A stretch of 56,110 nt of DNA from an uncultured Planctomycetia bacterium (GCA_903929765.1 CAIYVX010000058.1:1-56110), one strand, 5' to 3'. Counted from the stretch's first letter, positions 25,411 through 35,725 are shown. Numbers and translations: made by a program. Notes: generated by a model from the letters alone, not told the origin.

Positions 25411-25530
25411 CAAGCCCCCAGCACTGCTGGGGGATGCCGTTTCTTCTTCCTTTGTTGCTTCTTTCCGCCCTGAAAGGGCGCGAGAGCCATAGCCAGGGGT
25501 GAAACCCCCGGAACACCACCCCACGAATCA
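25411..25530 (+). repeat. Family E palindrome and family D double hairpin
   Basis: AAGCCCCCAGCAC/GCTGGGGGATGC (25411-25439) is followed by CCGCCCTGAAAGGGCG (25464-25480), then GCCAGGGGTGAAACCCCCGG (about 25492-25511) and CCCCACGAATC. The remainder to 25913 shows only a CT-rich tract and a TATAAT-like -10 (25799-25804) for the next gene. Confidence 0.75.
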
Positions 25531-25913
25531 ATTTTTTTCTTCTTCTTTTTCCCCTTCTTCTTCCACCCGAATTTTGAAGCCGCTAGTTTACCGAAATCCC
25601 CGCCCGTTTCAAGCAAAATGGCCGCCCGTGCTGTAGCTTTCAGCCGCCTGGCGGCGTCTGGCAATGGCCACGCTTCGCCAGCCCGTGGTTGCCTTTGACA
25701 ACAATCCTTCATTCCCAACTCTTGGGCCAAACTTGCAAATCTGCCCATTTTCATTTCCGCCGCAAATTTTTCTTCCCTCCCACCCCGCATTTTTACGCTA
25801 TAATTGACGCAACCACACGGTTTCCGCTCCGGAATCCCTGTTGGCTTTGCCGTGGTTGCGAGGATTCTTCGCGGAGAGTAGTTCAATACCAGGTCCCTTT
25901 CGGGAGAGTGGCC

Positions 25914-27047
25914 ATGAAAAATGCATTGTTGTTGTCGGCGGCTGTTTTTGCGGTGATCGCTTTGGCGGCTGCTTCCGTCTCGGCCGGCGTAGCCATGGGC
26001 AGCGGTCCCCCCGGACAGTTGGGCATTGTGCCGCAAGGGCCGCATGCTCCTGCGCCCGGGGCCGCGCAGTTCGCCCCGGTCCCGGGCCCCGCTCCCGCAG
26101 CGGCCCCGCAGACCCCCGCGCCGCCGCCCGTCGACCCCGTTACGCAACTCTCCCACGACCAGAAGGAGTGGTACTATAAGATTCGCGACCTCGCCTTCAC
26201 CTCCCTTTCCTCCTCCTCCATGGACGACTTCCGCGCCGGCGAACAGAAGCTTCTGGCCATCAAGGAACCCATCGCCCTCGAACCCATGGCCCTGGCTCTC
26301 TACACCTCCAACACCCGCTGGCGGAGCAGCTTCCTCCAGGCCGTCGCCCAGTACGCCAGGAGCGGCGTCTCGCCCGCCAACAAGCTCGCCGTCGTTTACC
26401 TCGAAGACATCGCCGTCAAAGACGACAGCAGTGTCCTGCGCAGCAAAGCCCGCGCCCTCCTCCTGGCCAAGGACACCCCGCGCGAAACTTCACGCATCAA
26501 ATACCAGTTGGCCTACAGCAAGGATAACGGCGCCCGCGACCGCGCTGCCGGACTACTGGCCGACCTCAAGGATCAGACCTCCCTGGCCAACCTCGTCGAC
26601 GCCCTGACCACCGAGTCCTCCACCCTCAACGGCTACTGGGTTGACACCCGCAACGTCCAGCTCGACATGCGGCCCGCCGTCGCCCAATTGCAGAGCATGC
26701 TCGTGGTCCAGGAAGGCGCCACCGCCAGCGGCGTGGGTGGCGGAACCGGCACCGGCGCTGGTGGCTCCACCTCCACCGTCGGCCAGGCCCTCGGCAACAT
26801 CCAACTCCCCACCGTCCACGTCACCCAAACCCGTACCACCGTCAGCGCCCCGGGCGGCTACAGCATCACCCCCGACATCGAGCAGAAGACCATCACCCAT
26901 CCCGAAGTCCTCTCCGCCCTCAAGTCGCTCACCGGCCAGGATTTCGGCTACGACAAAGCCGCCTGGATGAACTGGATCACCTCCGGCCACGGCGACCGCA
27001 ACACCAAAGGACAGTCCAACCCCAACTGGGGCAGCTTCAACAAATAA
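25914..27047 (+). CDS. Secreted protein with HEAT-like helices, unknown
   Basis: A 377-residue exported protein. The signal peptide (NALLLSAAVFAVIALAAASVSAG) is followed by an Ala/Pro/Gly-rich linker (about 35-75), a helical region resembling HEAT or armadillo repeats (about 80-240), a Gly/Thr linker, and a C-terminal 'ALKSLTGQDFGYDKAAWMNWI' segment typical of planctomycetal HEAT-repeat proteins. Function unknown. GGGAGAG lies before the ATG and a TATAAT at 25799-25804. A strong terminator follows at 27076. Confidence 0.75.
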   Translation: MKNALLLSAAVFAVIALAAASVSAGVAMGSGPPGQLGIVPQGPHAPAPGAAQFAPVPGPAPAAAPQTPAPPPVDPVTQLSHDQKEWYYKIRDLAFTSLSSSSMDDFRAGEQKLLAIKEPIALEPMALALYTSNTRWRSSFLQAVAQYARSGVSPANKLAVVYLEDIAVKDDSSVLRSKARALLLAKDTPRETSRIKYQLAYSKDNGARDRAAGLLADLKDQTSLANLVDALTTESSTLNGYWVDTRNVQLDMRPAVAQLQSMLVVQEGATASGVGGGTGTGAGGSTSTVGQALGNIQLPTVHVTQTRTTVSAPGGYSITPDIEQKTITHPEVLSALKSLTGQDFGYDKAAWMNWITSGHGDRNTKGQSNPNWGSFNK

Positions 27048-27075
27048 GTCCGCGGCCGAACTCGTATTGATTTTG

Positions 27076-27109
27076 CAAGGGCGACAGATCTGTCGCCCTT
27101 GTTTTTTTT
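27076..27109 (+). terminator. Terminator made from a perfect family C palindrome
   Basis: CAAGGGCGACAGA pairs with TCTGTCGCCCTTG, a perfect 26-bp palindrome (27076-27101), followed by eight T (27102-27109). Confidence 0.9.
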
Positions 27110-27161
27110 CACCCCTCCCCCTTGAGGGGGAGGGTGGCCGCTTTAGCGGCCGGGTGAGGGT
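27110..27161 (+). repeat. Family A palindrome with inner GGCCGC hairpin
   Basis: CACCCCTCCCCCTTGAGGGG, then GGCCGCTTTAGCGGCC, then GGGTGAGGGTG. It abuts the T-tract of the terminator. Confidence 0.85.
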
Positions 27162-27270
27162 GCACCTGTTTCTCTCACAGCGTCAGTAGCTGTTGTTGCT
27201 GTTCACTGTTCGCTGACCACTGACCACTGCCGTATTGTACCCCGCGCCTCTCGTCGCTAAACTTAACCTC

Positions 27271-28020
<750 letters not shown>

Positions 28021-28027
28021 ACTCCGG

Positions 28028-28210
28028 GTGCCACACTTTGAAGCCCCGGCTGTATCGGGGCCAAAGTGTGTTCTTCTTGGTCCCACCTTGAACGTGGGTG
28101 GCATGGTCCGGCGCAGACGGGCCATGAATCAAAACCGCTCACCTGTCGGTCGTTGCTGTTTTCAACTTCATGATTGGATATTGAGTATTGGATATTGGAT
28201 ATTCGCCGTT
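28028..28210 (+). repeat. Families B, H and F in a row
   Basis: Family B (28028-28074), family H (CATGGTCCGGC...GGGCCATG, 28095-28128) and family F (28164-28210) follow one another in the gap between truA and the glycosyltransferase. No gene is seen. Confidence 0.8.
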
Positions 28211-28242
28211 TCCCTTGCCTCTCAAGCCGGAGAAACGGTCCC

Positions 28243-29421
28243 ATGAAAATCGTCCATATCATCACCCGTCTCATTATCGGCGGCGCCCAGGAAAACACCC
28301 TCCTCTCCTGCGCCGGCCAGGCCGCGCGCGGCCACGAAGTCACTCTCCTCACCGGCCCGACCGCCGGCCCCGAAGGCACACTCGTCGCCCGGGCCAAAGC
28401 CATCCCCGGCGTCCGCTACGAAGAAATCTCCCACCTCGTCCGCAACCTCCGCCCCTGGCACGACCTCCTCGCCCTCGGCCAACTGAAAGCTCGCCTCGCC
28501 GAACTCCAGCCCGACATCGTCCACACCCATTCCTCCAAAGCCGGCATCCTCGGCCGCGACGCCGCAGCCGCCGCCTGTCCCCGCGCCGCCGTCGTCCACA
28601 CCATTCATGGACAAGCTTTCCATGACCACCAGAACCCCTTCGTCCGCCAGTTCTACGCCTGGCTCGAACGACGCGCCGCCCGCTCCACCGACCGTATAAT
28701 CAGCGTCTCCGACGCCATGACCGATCAGGCCGTCGCCGCCCGCGTCGCCCCGCCCGAAAAATTCGTCACCGTCTATTCCGCCGTCGAGGTCGAAAAATTC
28801 CTCAACCCCGCCGAACCTCCCGGTCGTGTCCGTGAGCGTTATAACATTCCCCAATCCGCTATCCTCGTCACCAAAGTCGCCCGCCTCTTCCACCTCAAGG
28901 GCCACGCCGATGTCCTCCGCGCCGTCGCCTCCATCCTCCCGCGCCACCCCACGCTCTACCTCCTCTTCGTCGGCGACGGCCTTCTCCGCCGCCAGTTGGA
29001 GCACCTGGCCAATAAACTCGGCCTCCACGACCGCGTCCGCTTCGCCGGCCTCGTCCCGCCCGAAGCCGTGCCCTCGATCCTCCACGCCTCCGATCTCGTC
29101 GTCCACGCCTCGCGCCACGAAGGCCTGGCCCGCGTTTTGCCCCAGAGCCTGTTGTCCGGCCGCCCGGTCATCAGTTATGATGTCGACGGGGCTGGGGAGG
29201 TCGTCCACACCGGCGAGACCGGAATCCTGGTCGCCCCCGGCGACTGGCGCGGCCTGGCCCGCGCCATCGAATCGCTCGTCAGCGACCGCCTGCTCCGCCA
29301 GCGTCTCGGCGAGCGCGGCCGAGAACTCTGCCGCGAACGTTTCGACCATCGCCGCATGGTCGACGAAATCGAAAAAGTCTACCTCGCCGCCTTGGCGGTA
29401 AGCAGCCGTCGCCGTTCGTAG
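28243..29421 (+). CDS. Glycosyltransferase family 4
   Basis: A 392-residue GT-B fold glycosyltransferase of the GT4 family. The N-terminal acceptor domain has RLIIGGAQENTLL (9-21) and VHTHSSKAGILGR; the C-terminal Glycos_transf_1 domain has LFHLKGHADVLRA, FVGDGLLR, FAGLVPPEAVPSIL and HASRHEGLARVLPQ, the last holding the usual E-x7-E-like donor site. It probably builds a cell-surface glycan using a nucleotide sugar; the manC product GDP-mannose is one possible donor. The start MKIVHII has GGAGAAA upstream. The stop TAG (29419-29421) lies inside a family C palindrome. Confidence 0.9.
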   Translation: MKIVHIITRLIIGGAQENTLLSCAGQAARGHEVTLLTGPTAGPEGTLVARAKAIPGVRYEEISHLVRNLRPWHDLLALGQLKARLAELQPDIVHTHSSKAGILGRDAAAAACPRAAVVHTIHGQAFHDHQNPFVRQFYAWLERRAARSTDRIISVSDAMTDQAVAARVAPPEKFVTVYSAVEVEKFLNPAEPPGRVRERYNIPQSAILVTKVARLFHLKGHADVLRAVASILPRHPTLYLLFVGDGLLRRQLEHLANKLGLHDRVRFAGLVPPEAVPSILHASDLVVHASRHEGLARVLPQSLLSGRPVISYDVDGAGEVVHTGETGILVAPGDWRGLARAIESLVSDRLLRQRLGERGRELCRERFDHRRMVDEIEKVYLAALAVSSRRRS

Positions 29422-29776
29422 GGGCGACCCATGGGTCGCCCGAGTTGTTGTTTCTTTTGTCGTGGTTGTTGCCCCTCGTAGGGGCAGAGTTTATCTCTGC
29501 CCTGCCGTTTTTTCTTCTTATGAAGCCCCCTGCATTGCTGGGGGATGCTGTTTTTTCTTCTGTCGTTGCTGTTGTTGCCGTCCGCCCTGAAAGGGCGCGA
29601 GGATCGTAGCCGGGGGTGAAACCCCCGGTACGCAACTCCTCGAAAAATTTGTTTCTTCTTTTTTTTTCTTCTTCTTCACCCCTCCCCCTTGAGGGGGGAG
29701 GGTAGGGTGAGGGTGATGTTGCTGTTTCTTAACTTCATGATTGGATATTGAGTGTTGGATATTGGATATTCGCTGT
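29412..29776 (+). repeat. Six-element repeat tract
   Basis: In order: family C (29415-29441), family C (29475-29504), family E (29520-29551), family D (29581-29646), family A (29677-29715) and family F (29731-29776), separated by CTT- and GTT-rich strings. It is the densest mixture in the window. No gene is seen between 29422 and 29804. Confidence 0.85.
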
Positions 29777-29804
29777 TTTTTTTCTTCTCCGCAAGGACAT
29801 GATT

Positions 29805-31724
29805 ATGACCATTAGATCAATCCTAACCGTCTTCTCTCTGCTCGTCCTCTCCGCCCCCCTCCTGGCCGATCCGCCCGCCTCCTCCGCCCTCGAAGGCCCT
29901 GCCGCTCCAGTCCGCATCACCGGCCCCCTGGCCGACGTGCCCGCTGGCCAGCTCCTGGTCGTCCACGTGCCCAACGCCCCGAAAGTCCTCGCCGAAATCG
30001 ACCGCCTTCTCGACCAGATGCACCTCGATCCAGCCCAGAATCCTCTCCGTCGCCAGGTCGACCTCTGGTCGCTCGGCCAGCCCCTGCCGCCTGACTCTTC
30101 GGTCACGATCTGCCTTGTCCCGCACGCCCCGACCGCCCCGCCCGGCGGCCCGCTCCTCCTGGGCGCCCTCGTCACGCGCCTCAACACCGCCCTGATCGTT
30201 GGCAAAACGACAGTCGACGAAGACGGCGTCTTCGTCCGCCCCGCCGCTATGCCCGCCATGGTTTTCGGCGACGGCACCGTCGCCGTCGGCGACCGCGAGG
30301 CCGTCCTCGCCCTTTTCCGAGCCTCGCGCGGCGTGAGCGTTTCCCCCCTCGAACGCGACGCCCTGGCCGACGCCGATGTACTCGTCCGCTTTGACGTGGC
30401 CGCCGCACTCAGTGCCACCGTCGCCGACCGCGCCGTCCAACGCTCGGCCCTCGCCGTCCAAGCCGGAGCCATGCGCCGCCTCGCCCGCTCGAGCGCCACC
30501 CTCGCCGCCAAAGCCGACGCCGCCGACCGACGCCTCCAGGCCCTCGACCGCTTCTGGGCCGAAGCCGGCCAGGTCTCCGCCGTCGCCGCCGGACTCATGG
30601 TCAACCGCCAGGCTGTCGATGCCCGCCTTTGCCTCACTGCCACCCCGGCCGCGCCGCTGGCGGATCTTCTCGACGCCCACCCCATGATCGCCGGCGAACT
30701 CAACCCCCCGCTGCCCTCTCAGAAATTCGCCGCCCTTGGCTGCCTCTCGTTCGACCCCCGCCGACTGGCCGGCCTCCTGCAATGGTCCGCCGACATCTTT
30801 GTCGATCACCTGGCCGCCGGTGCGAGCGAAAACACCAAACTCGGCCCCGCCGAACTCGCCGCCTTCCACGGCCTTTTCGCCGATTGGGGAAAATTACTCG
30901 GCGAACGCGCCGCCCTGATCATCCCCGTCCGCCCCGCCGGCGAACCGCTCCTCCAGGCCGACGGCCTCGTCGAACTCGCCGCCCCGGACCAGGCCCCCGC
31001 CCTGCGCGGCCGCCTGCCCCAACTCCTCGACGCCCTCACCTTTCTCTGTAATGTCGTTGCTTCCGAACAAACCCCCGGCCGCCCCGCCCCTTGGCGCCTC
31101 CGCCCCAGCTTCGAACCCGCCGTCCCCCACGCCGACCCGCCCGTCGATCTCTGGCGGCTCTCCGTCACCGGCTCGCTCTTCGCCGCCTCCGCCGCCAGCG
31201 CCACGCCTTCCGGCGCTGCCGCAGAAGTCCCCGAATTTTCCGAACCCAAGCCCGCCGAAGAGTTCGTCGCCGCCCTGGTCGGCGGCTCCGGCCTCAACCT
31301 CTGGTTCACCACTTCCGCCGCCACGGCCGGCTTCTCCGCCGCCCCCACGCCCGCGCGGCTCCCGGCCCTTCTGGCCCGCAACGCCGCCCATCAGGTCGGC
31401 CAGGCCGGCGACGACGACCGCACTCTCGAAGCCCTCCGCCACGTCGCCCCGCGCTCCAACGCCGTCTTTCTCTTCTCCCCCAGCGAACTGATCCAACTCC
31501 TCGCCCGCTCGATGGTTCTCAATTACGTCCCCCTCACCCGCCACGGGGAGCCGCAACCCGAAATCCCCATCGTCGAATCCAAAGCCCTCTCCGTCCTCAG
31601 CCTCCGTGCCGAATCCGGCTGCCTCTCCGCCCGTATCTACCTCCCCGTCACCGAACTCGCCCCCGTCGTCTCCGACCTCCGCGCCTTCGACCTGCTCCTG
31701 GCCCCAGTCGCTCAGGCAAAGTAA
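29805..31724 (+). CDS. Large secreted protein of unknown function
   Basis: A 639-residue exported protein with a signal peptide (SILTVFSLLVLSAPLLA, cleavage near ADPPA). The rest is Ala/Leu/Pro-rich with alternating helix and strand and no recognised catalytic motif. Segments such as 'GQLLVVHVPNAPKVLAEIDRLLDQM' and 'FGDGTVAVGDREAVLALFRA' resemble planctomycetal DUF3352-like proteins, but the match is weak. The ATG at 29805 is 7 bases from AAGGA; an ATG two codons earlier is too close. Confidence 0.7.
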   Translation: MTIRSILTVFSLLVLSAPLLADPPASSALEGPAAPVRITGPLADVPAGQLLVVHVPNAPKVLAEIDRLLDQMHLDPAQNPLRRQVDLWSLGQPLPPDSSVTICLVPHAPTAPPGGPLLLGALVTRLNTALIVGKTTVDEDGVFVRPAAMPAMVFGDGTVAVGDREAVLALFRASRGVSVSPLERDALADADVLVRFDVAAALSATVADRAVQRSALAVQAGAMRRLARSSATLAAKADAADRRLQALDRFWAEAGQVSAVAAGLMVNRQAVDARLCLTATPAAPLADLLDAHPMIAGELNPPLPSQKFAALGCLSFDPRRLAGLLQWSADIFVDHLAAGASENTKLGPAELAAFHGLFADWGKLLGERAALIIPVRPAGEPLLQADGLVELAAPDQAPALRGRLPQLLDALTFLCNVVASEQTPGRPAPWRLRPSFEPAVPHADPPVDLWRLSVTGSLFAASAASATPSGAAAEVPEFSEPKPAEEFVAALVGGSGLNLWFTTSAATAGFSAAPTPARLPALLARNAAHQVGQAGDDDRTLEALRHVAPRSNAVFLFSPSELIQLLARSMVLNYVPLTRHGEPQPEIPIVESKALSVLSLRAESGCLSARIYLPVTELAPVVSDLRAFDLLLAPVAQAK

Positions 31725-31747
31725 AGAGGTATGAACGGCCAATCCGG

Positions 31748-31891
31748 GTGCCACACTTTGAAGCTCCGATTTCAGTCGGAGCCAAAGTGTGTTCTCGTCT
31801 CGCCCGCAATGACGGTAGCGCAGCTACAAAGCGTGGGACTTTCCGAGATTGCATCGTGGGCTTTTGACCTTTCTACGATTTGTAGAAAGGT
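31748..31891 (+). repeat. Family B palindrome and a 10-bp inverted repeat
   Basis: Family B at 31748-31796 has an AGCTCCGA/TCGGAGC inner stem instead of AGCCCCGG/CCGGGGC. ACCTTTCTAC-GATTT-GTAGAAAGGT (31867-31891) is a separate perfect 10-bp hairpin. The rest of 31725-32092 holds a TATAAT (31951-31956), a TGCGCGC/GCGCGCA repeat and no gene. Confidence 0.75.
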
Positions 31892-32092
31892 GGCCTTAAG
31901 TCTTAGGCCTACAGCCTTAAGCCTGCCGTACTTTTGTAAAGCCACGTCCTATAATCAGCCGATAATAAAAGTGCCGAAATCTGGAGGCCCGACCGGCGGG
32001 CCGTGCGCGCGGATTGCGCGCATCGTAAAAATAGTTTTCCCCGACGGAGTCGGGCTTAGCGTTCCGAAAACCACTCTGCGAGGGCCGAATCC

Positions 32093-33490
32093 ATGCGTTA
32101 TTTCCTTCTTCTGGCTGCTCTGGCGATTGCGGCGACCGGCTGTTCCAAGATGACTTCCGCCTGGCTTAACGAGCCACAGGCGGCGGTTCAGCCCGCCTCC
32201 GGCCAGTCGCTCGATATCCTCGGCCAGGTCGGCACCACGCCGGCCGCGCGGTTCGAGACGCCCGCCTATACCGGACTCCAGCAGAATTCCTTCACCGAAC
32301 TTGGGGCCGATTTCGATCCCAACGTCAGCCCCGACGGCCGGCAGATCGTCTACGCTTCGACGCGAAATAGCCGCAATTCTGATATCTATGTGAAGAAAGT
32401 CGAAGGCCAGACCGTCACCCGCCTCACCGCCGACGGGGCCAACTCCATTCAGCCCGTCTTCTCGCCCGACGGCACGTTCGTCGCCTTCTCGAGCGACCGC
32501 AACGGCCATTGGGACATCTTCGTCATGACCGCCGACGGCCAGAAACCGTTCCAGCTTACCAACGGCCTCTCGCACGAAGTCCATCCGTCCTGGTCGCCCG
32601 ACGGTTCGCGCATCTGCTATTCCGCCTACAACGACCGCAGCAGCCAATGGGAAATATGGGTCGTCGAAGTCGCCAACCCCGCCAACCGCAAGTTCCTCAC
32701 CAACGGCCTCTTCCCGGCCTGGTGCCCCAGCCCCGCCGTCAACCGCATCGCCTACCAGCTCCCCCGCCAGCGCGGCACACAACTCTTCAGCATCTGGACC
32801 ACCGACCTCGTCAACGACGAAGCCCGCTACCAGACCGAAGTCATTTCAGCCACCCGCGACACGGCCGCCATCTGCCCGTCCTGGAGCCCCGACGGCACCA
32901 AGCTTGCCTACACCACGGTCTTGGTGCCGCAAAACGATCCCAAGACCGGCGCGGCCACGAAGCCCAAACGCGTTGATCGCGGCGACGACATCTGGGTCGC
33001 CGCCGTGGACGGCACGACCAAAGTCCGCCTGACCGGCGACGGCACCAACAACTGGAGCCCGACCTGGGCTGAGGACGGCCGCATCTATTTCACCAGCAAT
33101 CGCAGCGGCTGCGACAACGTCTGGAGCCTCAAACCGCTCGACACCAACATCATTCAGGCCACGCGGGTAAAGAACGTCCGCGTCGGCAACACCAACGGTC
33201 CGGCCCCGGTTCCGGGCCTTTCGCCGACGAACACCGGCGGCAATTCTTCCGTGACCACGCCGTCGGGCATTTCGCCGTCCACACCCAACGTTTCGACGCC
33301 GTCGAGCGGGCCGCTCAGCGCGAACCCAAATTCGCCGCCGCCGACCTTCTCCCCGCCGACCGGAACCGCCAAGACGCCGCCCGCCGCGCCGCCGGCCGCA
33401 CCGGTGGCCTTGTCGCCGCTTTTTTCACCGTTGCCGCAGGCGACGCTTGAGGCGATAGTCGCTCCGATCACAGTGCCGCCGGTGAAATGA
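32093..33490 (+). CDS. TolB-like beta-propeller lipoprotein
   Basis: A 465-residue lipoprotein with signal peptide ending at AATGC (Cys17). Residues about 70-350 carry at least four PD40/TolB-type propeller blades (SPDGRQIVYASTR, SPDGTFVAFSSDR, SPDGSRICYSAY, SPDGTKLAYTT, EDGRIYFTSNR). A Pro/Thr/Ser-rich tail of about 100 residues follows. TolB-type propellers dock with Pal in envelope maintenance, but no tolQRA or pal genes adjoin, so it may be a general binding propeller. No clear ribosome binding site was found. It is followed after 54 bases by another lipoprotein gene. Confidence 0.85.
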   Translation: MRYFLLLAALAIAATGCSKMTSAWLNEPQAAVQPASGQSLDILGQVGTTPAARFETPAYTGLQQNSFTELGADFDPNVSPDGRQIVYASTRNSRNSDIYVKKVEGQTVTRLTADGANSIQPVFSPDGTFVAFSSDRNGHWDIFVMTADGQKPFQLTNGLSHEVHPSWSPDGSRICYSAYNDRSSQWEIWVVEVANPANRKFLTNGLFPAWCPSPAVNRIAYQLPRQRGTQLFSIWTTDLVNDEARYQTEVISATRDTAAICPSWSPDGTKLAYTTVLVPQNDPKTGAATKPKRVDRGDDIWVAAVDGTTKVRLTGDGTNNWSPTWAEDGRIYFTSNRSGCDNVWSLKPLDTNIIQATRVKNVRVGNTNGPAPVPGLSPTNTGGNSSVTTPSGISPSTPNVSTPSSGPLSANPNSPPPTFSPPTGTAKTPPAAPPAAPVALSPLFSPLPQATLEAIVAPITVPPVK

Positions 33491-33544
33491 ACGACAATTA
33501 AAAATTAAAAATGAAAAATTAAAAATGAACGGCAAGACGCAAGA

Positions 33545-34321
33545 ATGGACAGAATAAAAATTATCAATGTTTTCGTGATGACGATGGCCCTGGCCGCGCT
33601 GGGCGGCTGCGAAGGTTGGACGGATCACCTCGAACTCCAGCGCGGTGAAATACTGTTCAATTCCCTTTCCGGCGTGCAATCCATTGTCGTCGCGCCGATG
33701 ATGAACCTCTCGACCAACCGCGACGTCGATCTGGTCGAGGCGACCAACGCTTTCGCCTCCGAACTGCAGCAGGTGCGCGGCCTGACGGTCGTACCGCTGG
33801 GCCGGGTTTACCAGTACCTGGCCCAGAGCAAGGTGGCCACGGTGGGCAGCCCGGCCGAGGCGCGGCAACTGGCCAAAGCCTTCGGCGCCCAGGCCTGCAT
33901 CGTCGTCGCCGTGACGGAATTTGATCCCTACAATCCGCCGCGCCTGGGCCTGGCCGTCCAGATGTTCACCGTCGGCGATCTTCCGCCGCCCAAAGGAACG
34001 CCGGGCTTCGACCCGGTCGAGGCCGAACAGGCCGGCACGCCGCTGGCGGCGCCCTCATCCGGCGAGGCTCGCCCGCGCGACATCCTCAGCCACATTTTCA
34101 GCGGTCGCAACGTCGAGGTGGAGCACCTGGCCCAGAAGTATGCCCGCGAACGGATGGCCGATTCCACGCCGTTCGGCTGGCGGCGCTTCGTCGCGGACCA
34201 GCACGAATTCATGCGGCTGTGCAGCTACGGGATGATCCGCGAGATGCTCGGTGCCCAGGGCCGCACCGGAAGAATGCCGGGGATAAATGTTGGACCCGGA
34301 AGCGGGAAGTGGCCGAAATAG
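33545..34321 (+). CDS. Lipoprotein with a CsgG/LpoB-like domain
   Basis: A 258-residue lipoprotein with lipobox LGGC (Cys22). The segment 'SIVVAPMMNLSTNRDVDLVEATNAF' through 'AFGAQACIVVAVTEFDPYNPP' resembles the core of CsgG/LpoB/GNA1162-like lipoproteins (an early-strand Asn-rich motif, then a helix and a hydrophobic strand). The C-terminal 80 residues are unassigned. It follows the TolB-like gene and may act with it in the envelope, which is an inference. Its start has only a weak RBS. Confidence 0.65.
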   Translation: MDRIKIINVFVMTMALAALGGCEGWTDHLELQRGEILFNSLSGVQSIVVAPMMNLSTNRDVDLVEATNAFASELQQVRGLTVVPLGRVYQYLAQSKVATVGSPAEARQLAKAFGAQACIVVAVTEFDPYNPPRLGLAVQMFTVGDLPPPKGTPGFDPVEAEQAGTPLAAPSSGEARPRDILSHIFSGRNVEVEHLAQKYARERMADSTPFGWRRFVADQHEFMRLCSYGMIREMLGAQGRTGRMPGINVGPGSGKWPK

Positions 34322-34337
34322 TCTTAGCGGGCAGAAC

Positions 34338-34375
34338 GGGTGGCAGGGCGGCCTCCGTTTGCCGCCATGAGGCAA
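34338..34375 (+). repeat. GGTGGCAGGGCGGC palindrome (family H)
   Basis: GGGTGGCAGGGCGGCC then GTTTGCCGCCATGAGGC. It sits in the gap before the small gene coupled to xerC. Confidence 0.7.
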
Positions 34376-34404
34376 CCAGAACCTTCGCCGCAAGGGATTG
34401 CGCT

Positions 34405-34602
34405 TTGAATGACCTGCGACAACTATCGCTCGTAAAGGGCGGCCATCAGTACGTCTTCCGCTACGAGGAAGGCGAAGAAGAAACGCTGATCGAATCGCTG
34501 ATGGAAATGGCGAATCGGACCGACTTGGAATTCGATTGGTTCGACGCCGCGGTCCTGAGCCGCCAGGCCAACGATCGGCTCCTGAAGCGATTGGACGAAT
34601 GA
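34405..34602 (+). CDS. Small acidic protein coupled to xerC
   Basis: A 65-residue protein, LNDLRQLSLVKGGHQYVFRY followed by an acidic helix and ending FDWFDAAVLSRQANDRLLKRLDE. The TTG start has AAGGGA 7 bases upstream. The stop overlaps the xerC start in ATGA, so translation is probably coupled. The family is not recognised; the sequence is compact and protein-like, and the overlap argues that it is real. Confidence 0.75.
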   Translation: MNDLRQLSLVKGGHQYVFRYEEGEEETLIESLMEMANRTDLEFDWFDAAVLSRQANDRLLKRLDE

Positions 34603-35594
34603 AAATGGCGAGCGCACTGGTCGAAAAATTTCTGAACAGCCTCCAGTACGAGAAGAATTTCAGCGATCATACGCTGAAATCGTACCGGGGCGACCTGGTT
34701 CATTTCGTGTCTTTTCTGATGGCGCCGCCGGCGGCGCCGGCCGCGATGACTCCCGCGGGGCAGCATCAGGCGGCGTCCGATTTCGACCCGGTCGAAGTGA
34801 CCGCGGCCTTGCGGGCGGTCGACGTGCTGGTCTTGCGGCGCTATCTGGCGGTGTTGCGCGACGCGGGCTATTCGCGGGCCACGGTGGCGCGCAAGCTCGC
34901 CACGCTGCGATCATTCTACAAATATCAATGCCGCACCGGAGAGTTGCTGCAAAATCCGGTCGCGGTCATCCGCACGCCCAAGCAGGAACGGCGGTTGCCG
35001 AAATTCCTCGATCCAACGGAAGTGGAACGGCTGCTCGAAACGCCCAAGGGCGACGACCTGCTGACCGTCCGCGACCGGGCCATCCTGGAAACGCTCTATT
35101 CCACCGGCGTCCGCGTCAGCGAACTCTGCCAGCTCGACCTGGCCGACTATGATCCCCTCGGCGAGATGATCAAAGTGCGCGGCAAGGGCAAAAAAGAACG
35201 CCTTTCGCCCATCGGCTCCTACGCCGTCGCCGCGATCAACCGCTATCTCCAGTGCCGCCAGGGGGATCCGACCGTCGCGACCTTCGACGCCAAGCCGCTC
35301 TTCCTCAATCGCCACGGCCGCCGCCTCAGCCAGCGCAGCGTGCGCCGCAAGCTCTCGAAATATCTGGCCGAAGCGGGGCTTGATCCGGGCGTCAGCCCGC
35401 ACACCCTGCGGCACTCGTTCGCCACGCACATGCTCAACCGCGGCGCCGACCTGCGGGCCGTCCAGGAACTCCTGGGCCACCGCTCGCTCTCGACCACGCA
35501 GATTTACACACATGTCACCATGAGGCGGATGAAGGAAGTTTACGACGCCGCCCATCCCCATGCCGTGCCGGAGCCGGAAAAGGTCGGGGTCTGA
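34599..35594 (+). CDS. xerC: Tyrosine recombinase XerC/XerD family
   Basis: A 331-residue site-specific recombinase for resolving chromosome dimers at dif. An N-terminal SAM-like core-binding domain (about 5-130, with a 30-residue Ala/Pro-rich insertion at about 48-78) precedes the catalytic domain. Catalytic residues are Arg in STGVRVSELC, Lys in KVRGKGKKERL, His and Arg in HTLRHSFATHM, His in LGHRSLSTTQIYTH and the nucleophile Tyr in IYTHV. It overlaps the preceding small gene by 4 bases. XerC and XerD cannot be separated by reading. Confidence 0.93.
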   Translation: MKMASALVEKFLNSLQYEKNFSDHTLKSYRGDLVHFVSFLMAPPAAPAAMTPAGQHQAASDFDPVEVTAALRAVDVLVLRRYLAVLRDAGYSRATVARKLATLRSFYKYQCRTGELLQNPVAVIRTPKQERRLPKFLDPTEVERLLETPKGDDLLTVRDRAILETLYSTGVRVSELCQLDLADYDPLGEMIKVRGKGKKERLSPIGSYAVAAINRYLQCRQGDPTVATFDAKPLFLNRHGRRLSQRSVRRKLSKYLAEAGLDPGVSPHTLRHSFATHMLNRGADLRAVQELLGHRSLSTTQIYTHVTMRRMKEVYDAAHPHAVPEPEKVGV

Positions 35595-35725
35595 TCCGGA
35601 CCATAAAACGCTTCCTCCAAAATGACGGCATTTTATCATTGACGGGCATATAGCCGCCGATAAGATAATTGCACGTCGAGTATCGAGCGTCCAACAGCCA
35701 CTGGTGCGAAGAAAGGAACCGTCCC

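Noticed and set aside
25373-25560. SAM riboswitch upstream of metK
   Set aside because: The stretch consists of known repeat families D and E; no SAM-riboswitch core was recognised.
31900-35700. Replication origin with DnaA boxes
   Set aside because: Some A/T-rich stretches are present near the skew switch, but no TTATCCACA-like cluster or dnaA gene was found, so no origin is annotated.
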